Shown here: piece after piece, positions 56,292 through 64,000 of the stretch | Layout: each line of letters starts with the position of its first letter | Position numbering within the stretch: the first letter of the stretch is position 1 | Assembly: GCA_965112735.1 (NCBI GenBank) | Contig: OZ218954.1 | Coordinates: 1,984,001-2,048,000, forward strand | Origin: Phaeosaccion multiseriatum | Lineage: Eukaryota; Ochrophyta, other classes | Length of the DNA: 64,000 nucleotides | Reading direction: 5' to 3' | Position numbers and translations under genes: made by a program | Notes under the pieces: generated by a model | The model's input: only the letters and a program-made list of their open reading frames with translations | The model's database searches: none | Told to the model about the DNA's origin: nothing

Positions 56292-58002
56292 TCATCGGGT
56301 AGAGAAGGTGCCGTCTTCGCTGACGAATATCCTCTTGGCTCCTCCGCCTCCGCCCTCCCCCCCCGCCCCTGCCGCCGCTGCCGTCGCCACCGCTCCTCCC
56401 CCACGCCTGCCGGCGCCTCCCCCAACCTCGTCGACATAGTCGCTCATATGATCGTGGTCGTGGTCGTCGTCTTCACTGCTATCCCCGGCGGCTGCCTCCG
56501 CGATATCGAGGGCCGCGATTTTAAGCGCCTCGTTGAGCGTCTCCACCTCGTCCTTGTAACCTCTCAGCATCTGCTCCACACGTTTCCTAGCGTCCACTTC
56601 CCTGCGCAGCGCCTCCTCTAGCCTCTTTCTGTCCGACTGCAGCTCTGCCCCTCGCTTCAACTCCGCTTCCAGCAGTGCCAGCGTGCCACGGTGTCTCTTC
56701 TCCACCTCCCCCAGCGAGTTGTTTGAGAGGCGAACGAGACGCCAACACCGTAACACCCCTAGTAACCGCACCTCACCCCCGCCCAGGCCCGGTAGGAGAA
56801 GCATGTTCTCAGGAAGCTGGAGCTGAAACTGGTCGAGGATGAAGGCTGAGGTCACCAGGAGGTCGAGAACGTAACCGTAGTGGCTGAAGAATCGGCCTCG
56901 AAAGGCCAAGAGAAGAGCGAAGAGCTCTAGGCAGAAGATGGCTGTGCTGACACGGGAGAACGTCTGTCGGAAAGAGGCAAGGGTGGTGCGAGGGCACACA
57001 TCAGAGAGGGGACGGGGAAGAGGAGATGGGAAGCGAAGCAAAAGTGGTGAGCGACAAAGGTCAAGATGGACCGGCTGCTTGGAGGCTCAACGGGGGCAGT
57101 GCAACGCTCACAAATGGCAGCCCACTGACGACGCCTGTTTCCCTATCTCGCTTTCTCGCTCTCCTCCTCCCTCTGCCCCCTGCCCCCCCTTCCCTCTCTC
57201 ACCCCTGCCCCCTGTCTCACCTCGATGAACAACGTCGCAAGGAGGTGGGCGACAGAGGTGGCATCATCCTTAGCGGCGCTCTGAGCAGTCCCGTCTCTCC
57301 TTAGCAGCAGCCCCGCCACGCACAAGGCTAGGTCGGCGAGGATGAGGAACACCATGAGCACCTGAACCTCGTGCAGCTCCACCACGCCCCCCACACCGAG
57401 CTCACGGATGGTCTGCTCCTGAGGCTTCTTGCGCTGCTGCTGCTGCTGCGGCTGCTGCTGTTGCTGTTGCTCGCCTGCGCGGGCTGGCTTGGTGTCATTG
57501 CCAGCCCTTTCTTGACCGGTGTGGTCACTTGTACCAGCCGGGGCTCGGCCGGAGGGCTGGACCTGGTGTTGCGTGTGTCGGGAACGAGTGGACGTTGCGG
57601 TGGGTGCATGAGCGTGTGCGTGACAGAGAGGGAGTGAGGGCGTGAAGAGAGGGAGTAAGGATGCCTTCTCGATAGCTCCATCGATCATTGTCACCGTCCA
57701 CAAGTGATTGAACCAGCAGCAGCCGACTCAGCGGGCCACAGCAGCAAGGCCGCGGCGAGCGGGCTACCACCACACCGAGCTGGCTTTGAGCCTAAGTAGA
57801 GACCCACCAGGTTGCCACCGCACTCCTCTCTCTCCTTGGGAGCGAGTTCCGTTGAAATTTTCAGCTTTTCCTGAACTGTGCTTGGCTTTCGTTTCCCACC
57901 GCCAGCTACGGAAGCGGCGGAGGGAGCGATCATACTATCGCTCCCGGGCGCCGCTTCGCGCTGCCTAGTGCGCAGCGTGTGGAACTCATCGAAGGTCAAC
58001 AT
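56292..58002 (-). CDS. Voltage-gated proton channel, Hv1-like
   Basis: Exons 58002-about 57804, 57474-57221 and 56963-56292 give about 374 residues. A hydrophilic N-terminus and a poly-Gln stretch precede four helices. S1 is VLMVFLILADLALCVAGLLL and holds the Asp that serves as the proton selectivity filter in Hv1 channels. S2 is STAIFCLELFALLLAF and S3 is YVLDLLVTSAFILDQF. S4 is VRLLGVLRCWRLVRLSNNSL, with spaced Arg and the R-x-W-R-x-x-R-x-x-N pattern. A long coiled coil (ALLEAELKRGAELQSDRKRL onward) follows, as in dimeric Hv1, and there is no pore domain. The acidic His/Asp-rich and Gly-rich C-terminus is extra. The exon 1-2 junction is ambiguous (donor at about 57804 or 57807, with matching alternative acceptors). 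Such channels carry H+ across plasma or vacuolar membranes. Confidence 0.85.
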
Positions 58003-58408
58003 CTAAACTCCCGATCTCACCTCCTTTTTTTTTGTTTTTTTTTTTTTTTTTTGTCTGAAGGCGGAACTGTCTGTCCATAAGTCAACAAGAGCACGTCCGT
58101 GTCTACTCAGAGCTTTTCGCGAATTTATATACAGAAAATCTCCCCATCCCCCCAGAGCTCAGCTGGTGGAACAGCACACACAGAGAACAGGAAGGGAAGG
58201 ACACGACGGGGGAAGAGAACGCAGCCGGCGAAGGGGCGGGGAGCATTGGGGGGAAGGTTTGGCATATCGAGCGCTGAGGGAGCGAGAGTTAGCGGCAGCG
58301 GCAGATGAAGAACAGGAAGGGAGAGAGTGAGTGAATATTGGGGCGCTCTATATGGCTTTTTGTAGACGGACCGGGTGCGCGGGGTGAGAGGGGGCCTGGT
58401 GGGAGAGG
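58003..58408. promoter_or_regulatory. Divergent intergenic region with poly(T)
   Basis: These 406 bases lie between the starts of the Hv1-like gene (-) and the unknown membrane protein gene (+). An interrupted T run lies at 58024-58052, close to the Hv1 start codon, and is poly(A) on that gene's strand. No defined promoter motif was identified. Confidence 0.5.
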
Positions 58409-59858
58409 ATGGTGACCGCCGAGGCGGGGGAGGACGAGCAATGCCTCCTCCCGCTGCTAACTCCCTGCACAGACTACCCGGCTGAGGCAGACTTGGCTCA
58501 GGGAGTCGGGGCCTTTAGCGATGCCGCCAACTGCATTGTAGATCGCCAGGAAGAAGAGGAGGGTACGGCGAACCCCGGCGTGGGTTGTGAATATGAGGGC
58601 ATTCAAGAGTGCCGGCTGTGTTTCTTCGACTTTGAGACTTGGAGAGACGGTGAGTGAAGTCGATCTGAGGCCGAGACCCCTTGCAGAGCTCGACGGGCTA
58701 TAAGCTGACTGAATCTCCTCCATGTTGAGCTGGTTGCTTCACTTTTTCGCCCGGAGAGACCTCTGACACACGTGCGCCTTGCTCCTCTTCTGCCTCCCCC
58801 CCATCCCCCCCCACCCCCCCCCCACACACACACACAGGCAACCCCAATGCCCCCATGGCGCAGGACGCAGCAGAGCGCTACCCCGATTGCCCGTGCTGCG
58901 TGGAGACGAGCCTGAACGTCACCTTTTCCCCAGTCCTGCATGACTTTTGTGAGACAGAGAGGACAACTTCGAGCCCCACTACCGCAATAATGGTGGGGGA
59001 GGAAGTTACGGTGCCGACACCTGCTCCGTCATTGATGGAGACATCTCCCACCCCAGCACCGACAGTGGACTTGGCCGTTACCCCCGGACCCATCAGTAGC
59101 GAAGGGAAGGGGGGCGATACTGATTCCGATTCCGATATTGTCGGTGGCACTTCTCGCGGACACACAGAAACCAGCGACATTTCGCAAACAGTGACGTTTG
59201 TGATCTTAGCCGTGGCCATCGTGGCGGTAGCCTTGTGCTGCTGCGTCTGTGTGGCATGGCACAAAGTGCGGAGACGGGGTCGCAAGAGGAGGCGCCAGAG
59301 GAGGATGGGCGACTACTTGAAATCCGTGTGGTCCGCGCCTCCATCCCCCGGAGAAGACCTGGACAGGGGGAGAGGGTTTTGGGTCATTGAGGACGGAGAC
59401 ACGTTAGCGGGGCAGTTAGTCTCGGGGACGGTCTTGACCCTCGCCACGGCCTTTCAGGTGAGAGACAGGTGGGGGTGGGGGGGGGGGCAGGACAGGACTG
59501 GCGTTGCAGCGGTCCCTTCTCTACTGGACTTGCTCTGCGTAAGTTCCCTGCTGCCTGTTCCGGACCTCCAAGTCTCCGCAAGCGCATACTCTCCCCCCCT
59601 CTCCCTCACCTCCTCTCTCTCTCTCTCCCTCTTACCTGTCTTGTCTCAGGTACCCCTCGCCAAGGATGCCTTACGCCGTTACATGGTGGGCGTGTTTCAG
59701 AACCACGCCGCTTTCTTGTTCTTGGAGCGCAGTCACGAGCTGATTCACTCACCCCCGTGCAGTCTTCGGAGCCTGCAGGCCACCAAACAAGAGATAGCAG
59801 AGGTCTTCCTTCAGCCGGGCGGAGCCTACGAGCTAACGACGTACGTGTGTGTATGTGT

Positions 59859-59896
<38 letters not shown>

Positions 59897-60895
59897 ACGC
59901 GCGTGTTTGTATGCGTGTGTACAGACGTGTACCCCACGGAAATGGAGGTGTAGGCAGGCATATGGGCAGGCAGGGCTCTGCGGCAGGACAGTCACGGTGA
60001 ACCAACATGTGGCGACCCAGTTCCTTTATGTATGCGATTATGAAGCCAAACCGCACCCACGCGCTCCCGCTTCCTCGCCGTTCCATCGTCGTCCCCCCTC
60101 CCCCCCCCCCCCCACACACACACACACACAGCTTGCCCAGTCACGTCCGTCGGCGAGCGCTAAACTCCGCGACAGGCGCCTGCCATGTGGCCTTGTGCAT
60201 TGTACCCAGCGTGTTGGAAGGCACAGGCACTCCGGCCGAGTGCAGCTGCTTTCAGGGGGCCACTCTGGCTCTGCAGAAGAGCGTGCTGGACTCGGCGTGG
60301 GAGGGCTTTCTAGCTAGCCAGGTTGGTTGGTTGGTTGGTTGGTTGGTTGGTTGGTTGACTGGTTGGTTCATTTCACTCCTCTGCCGCTTCATTCCTTAGT
60401 TTTTAGGCTTGCGGTGTGAGCATTCGTAACGCAAAGTGCCAAAGATGAGGCTTTGTGGGCACTCACTCCTCTCTTTGACTCCTTCCGCACATTGCTCGCG
60501 TACTCATGTACTCACCCCCGATACGTGCTTGCTTCCCCCTCTCCTGTTTGCGCCTTTGCTCCTCTCGCCTTCCCCTCCCCTCCCTTCCTTTCTTCCTTCC
60601 CTTCTTTTACTTCCCTACTCAGGAGCTGAAGGACATCATGAATGTAACCGACACGCCCTTCACCACTGTGGCCACCGCAGAAGCACAAAAGGCAATTGTG
60701 CTGTCCGACGAGCGCGAGCTGGAGCTCATTTATCGGGGTGTAGAAACGGGGTGCAGAAGCTGGTATCAGCGGATCTTTTCCACGAGTCCGAAAACGCGGG
60801 CGGGAAGGGCGAGTGTCATCAACCGCGCGAGGACAGGGTCGGGAGGGAGCAGGAGCCGCTTGGAGAGCTGGAGCGAAACCAAGGCTTTCCTGTAG
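58409..60895 (+). CDS. Single-pass membrane protein with Cys-rich N-terminal domain, unknown
   Basis: Five exons (58409-58649, 58838-59457, 59650-59840, 60141-60321, 60623-60895) give 501 residues with consistent phases. The N-terminal domain is Cys-rich (PLLTPCTDYP, ECRLCFFDFE, DCPCCVETSLNVTF), followed by a Ser/Thr/Pro stalk. One transmembrane helix comes next (TFVILAVAIVAVALCCCVCV), then a very basic stop-transfer segment (KVRRRGRKRRRQRRMGDY). The cytoplasmic domain of about 270 residues includes LAKDALRRYMVGVF and MNVTDTPFTTVATAEAQKAI. I do not recognise it. No signal peptide follows the ATG at 58409, so either the helix acts as the signal anchor or an upstream signal exon is missing from this model. 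The Cys-rich part is assumed to be extracytoplasmic from the positive-inside rule. Confidence 0.7.
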
Positions 60896-61429
60896 AGAGA
60901 GGGCATCGGTTGTGAGGAGGAAGAAGGGGGGGGGTGGGGTGGAAGCGTGGAAGTTGGTTGGCGGTGTATTATAATGGGAGGAGGATACGGATAAGAGAGG
61001 CTGGCCCTATTGTGCAAGGGGTGGTGGTCGGTTGTGACGGTCGAGACGGCGATCAAGACCGTGAGGAGTGTGACGGAAGTGGGAGGCATGCATGCTCCAT
61101 AGACGTGAGTGGCACATGAGAGGGGGAGGAAGGAGGGGTCTGAGAAGGAGGGAGGTGTATCGTGGGAGGGATATAGATTGGAGAATTGGCGTGTGGGTGG
61201 CGAGTCCTGTGAGCCTGTAGTCGACATCCAGCAGGGATAGAACATGAGGGAGGGGAAGGAGGAGAACAAAAAAAAAAAAAAAAAAAAAAAAAAAGCAAAA
61301 CATGACATATGACTCTCATATGCCCAAGAACTGAAACTGGGAGCTAGGGGGAGATGAGCTTGAGAAAGAGAGCACCGCCGCTCCTTCACCACCGCCTGCA
61401 TTCCCCGCCGCGCCGCCGCAGCCGTAGGG
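60896..61429. other. Intergenic gap with poly(A) run
   Basis: There is no gene in this gap between two plus-strand genes. A run of about 28 A lies at 61267-61294. It could be a simple repeat or the tail of an old retroposed sequence; no flanking duplication was seen. Confidence 0.5.
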
Positions 61430-63345
61430 ATGGCGTTGGCGGGGCGGCGGGGGCTGCTGCTTCTTGGCAAGCAAAGTGGAACACCTCAGAGACGGGTTGG
61501 TTCGTGGCCTGCCCTCAGAGAAACTGTGGACGCTTCTGTGCGCAGCAGCTGCAGTAGCAGCGGCGGAAACAGGATTATCGGGAGGAGCCGCAGTGGGCTG
61601 CAGCAGAAGCAGGTGCTCCTTTCTTCCGCATTGAGACATGGTCTCCAGCAAGGGAGGAGGGGCTTTGGTAGTAAGCAGTTGATGTGCCATCGGTGGCAGC
61701 CCTCCAGGGCCGGGGAAGGGGCGCCCTTCTCGTGCGTAACCAGCAGGAGCAGTAGTAGCGGTAGCGGCAGCTGCTCAAGTAGCAGTAGTAGCAGTGGTAG
61801 TAGTAGCCCGAGCGCGCCTTCATCCTCGTCGCCCGCGGGCGGCTCTTCTCTGTCTCCTCTCCGTGGCTCGCTACTGCCCGCCACCGCCTTTCGGCCGCCC
61901 CCGTCCATCCGAAGACGGCTCAGCCTCACCATCAACCCTCGAGCATTGTCTGCAGGGCAGCAGGAGAAGCAGCAGCAGCAGCAGCAGCAGCACAACAAAG
62001 CGGCAGATCGACGGATGGAAGAGGACGAGAGAGTCAAGGCGGCAGATCGGGGAGGGACCGGCAGAGGGGGCGCTGGTGACAACAGCAGCGAGAGTGGTGG
62101 CAGCGGTAGCAACACCATTGACATTGAAACCCGCCGCAGTATCTGGAGGGGGCGCGAGCAGTTTGCATCCAAAAGCAAGAGCACCATGGTGACTGCGCTG
62201 GCGGGAAACACCTTTATCTGCATTTTCAAGGTAAGAAGCTCGGCAGCTTTGCTTCACCAAGGGACATCATCATCACACCATCCAGATCGAGGACGACCAC
62301 CCCCCCCCCCCCTCCTCTCCTTCACCTCCCTCATGCCCCTCCCTTCCCCTCCTCTCCTCTCCTCTCCTCACAAAAAGGTGGTGGCGTGGTGGTCCTCCGG
62401 CTCTAGTGCCATGCTCAACACTGCAATCCACAGCCTCGTCGACACCCTGAACCAGGGTCTCAACCTGGTGGGACTGAGAGAGGCGGACAATGCCCCAGAC
62501 AAGACCCATCCCTTGGGCTACGGCAAGGAGATTTACTTTTGGAGCCTCGTGTCTGCGATGGGCACCTTCTGGCTGGGCTTTGGGCTGTCCTTCACGCACT
62601 CGGTACAGCAGCTCATGCAACCGGATCTGCAGGTGAGGGAGAGCGCTAAGTATACAGGCAAGGAGACCTACACTGCTGGTACAATCCACACTCAGAAGCA
62701 CTCGCCCTTTGATCGTAACACTCGGGGTACATTAGTTGGGTGAAATCAAAAGGAGTAGTAGTGAGTGCCAGCAAGGACAGCGTTGGCTTCGCTCTGCCAC
62801 TCTTCCTTCTATCCCTCTTTCAGCGGAAGACGTACGTACCACCCACCTTCTTGTGGAGATGAAGATCGAATCAGCGCATTAGTCATGGAAGCCTGCATGC
62901 TCTGCTGCTTTCGCTTATAGTTCCTCATGAACCTCAACAACCCCACACATCTCCCTCCCCTTTCCCCTCCTGCCTCAGGTGGAAGCCATGGGGACCTGGT
63001 GCCACAGCGCGCTGCTGTTCGCCTTTGTGGTGGACGGTTACGTCCTGTACGAGAGCATCTCGTCTCTGTGGCCCACCAAGCCCAAGGACGTCAGCATCTT
63101 CAAGCACATCTTAGCGCTCAGGGACCCCACACGCAAGGTGAGGGGAGAGAAAGAGGAGGAGGGAGGGAGGGAGGGAGGAAGGAAGGGAGGGAGAAAGGGA
63201 TGTATAAATTATATTAATAACCTGGCATTGGGCTATAAACACGTGTCTGTCGCCTCCTTGCCTTTTCCCTCCCCTTGACCATCCCACTTATGTATGTCTC
63301 TTGCCCTCTTTTGTCTCTTTCTTTTCTGCGCTCTTGAACCAATCA

Positions 63346-63394
<49 letters not shown>

Positions 63395-63786
63395 AACAGG
63401 CCGTTATCTACGAAGACGCCGCCTCGTGCGTGGGTGTAGTGGTTGCCCTCATCGGCACCACGGCCAGTCATGTGCTGCAGAACCCCATATACGACACAAT
63501 GGCAGGCTTCGGCATCTCCTTCCTGCTGGGCTTTATGGGCTACAAACTCATGGAGCTAAATCGCAAGTATCTGGTGGGGATGGCAGTGGACGAGGAGATC
63601 ACGAGGAAGATCATCGAGGTGATGAAGAAGAGGCCGTCCATTGATGCCGTGTCGACAGTGCAGAGTCAGTGGGTGTCACCGTGGAACTTTTCCTTCAAGG
63701 CGGAAGCGGACTTTGACGGAACCTTTGTGGCGGCGTATCTTTTGCCACACTATCAAGACAAGTTCATGCTGGTCAAGGATACGGAG
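61430..63786 (+). CDS. Cation diffusion facilitator, ZnT9 (SLC30A9)-like, 5' part
   Basis: Exons 61430-62230, 62378-62632, 62979-63137 and 63400-63786 are all phase 0, and the gene continues past the window (GTGAGA donor at 63787). The first 240 or so residues are Arg/Ser-rich and disordered, starting like an organelle-targeting peptide. The CDF domain then follows. TM1 is TMVTALAGNTFICIFKVVAW, and IHSLVDTLNQGLNLVGLR carries the HxxxD metal-site pair, followed by HPLGYGKEIYFW. Next come FWLGFGLSF and SALLFAFVVDGYVLY, then an AVIYEDAASCVGVVVALIG helix where ZnT9 has Glu-Asp in place of the second HxxxD. GFGISFLLGFMGYKLMELNR and a cytosolic domain complete the visible part. ZnT9 proteins move zinc out of mitochondria; that role is by homology. 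Confidence 0.88.
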
Positions 63787-64000
63787 GTGAGACAGTTGGT
63801 GATACAGCGGGAGGGAGAGAAGGACGGACGCGGGCACCTTTGTCAGCATCAATGCCGATCTTTTGAAGATGCTTCCCCTCCTTCTCCTTGTCTTGCTTCT
63901 TGTCTCCTGCTGCTTCTACCGCCTCCCGTTGCCCCCCCCTCTCTCTCCCCTTCTCTCATCACTCTCTGTCTCTCCCCCTCTCTCTTGTTCTCTCTCTCTC

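Noticed and set aside
61255-61320. Retrogene tail marked by the poly(A) run
   Set aside because: No coding sequence or flanking target duplication was seen beside it, so it is treated as a simple repeat.

Overview
This is nuclear DNA of a eukaryote. Its genes are broken into many short exons with GT-AG junctions, its introns are crowded with microsatellites, and its proteins carry long Gln, Asn, Gly and Ala runs. A stramenopile (ochrophyte) alga is the best guess. It rests on the mix of a voltage-gated proton channel, a PDR-type ABCG transporter and an ankyrin-like protein with the 'CPW' repeat style seen in brown algae. The lineage is inference; no single marker proves it. All exon models were read by eye from splice motifs and frame continuity. 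Nearly every multi-exon model closes to a whole number of codons.

Layout, left to right. 24-2854 (+) is the 3' part of an O-fucosyltransferase-like gene. 4181-10498 (+) is a secreted protein of about 1,481 residues with an internal VioB/RebD-type ferritin-like domain. 11455-14882 (-) is an enoyl-CoA hydratase / ECHDC1-like protein with a disordered tail. 15264-19828 (+) is a single-pass membrane protein of unknown role. 20019-22078 (+) is a membrane-anchored GDS/PC-esterase-like protein. 22896-33476 (-) is a very large gene joining TRAF-type zinc fingers to a TRF4/TENT4-type nucleotidyltransferase. 33695-34408 (+) is a small Gln-rich protein.

34.4-40.2 kb has a different texture: a truncated AI-2E transporter piece, a decayed HtrA/Deg protease, one intact intronless ankyrin-like gene and unassigned sequence. 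40208-54872 (-) is a complete PDR-type ABC transporter in 28 exons (1,391 residues). 55.36-56.13 kb is a nest of inverted-repeat elements. 56292-58002 (-) is an Hv1-like proton channel, 58409-60895 (+) an unknown single-pass membrane protein, and from 61430 (+) a ZnT9-like cation transporter runs off the right end.

The genes do not form an operon or an obvious pathway. Several code for membrane or secretory-pathway proteins, and three gene pairs are divergent with short shared upstream regions. Two copies of one short inverted-repeat element (10.7 and 22.3 kb) show a non-autonomous transposon family.
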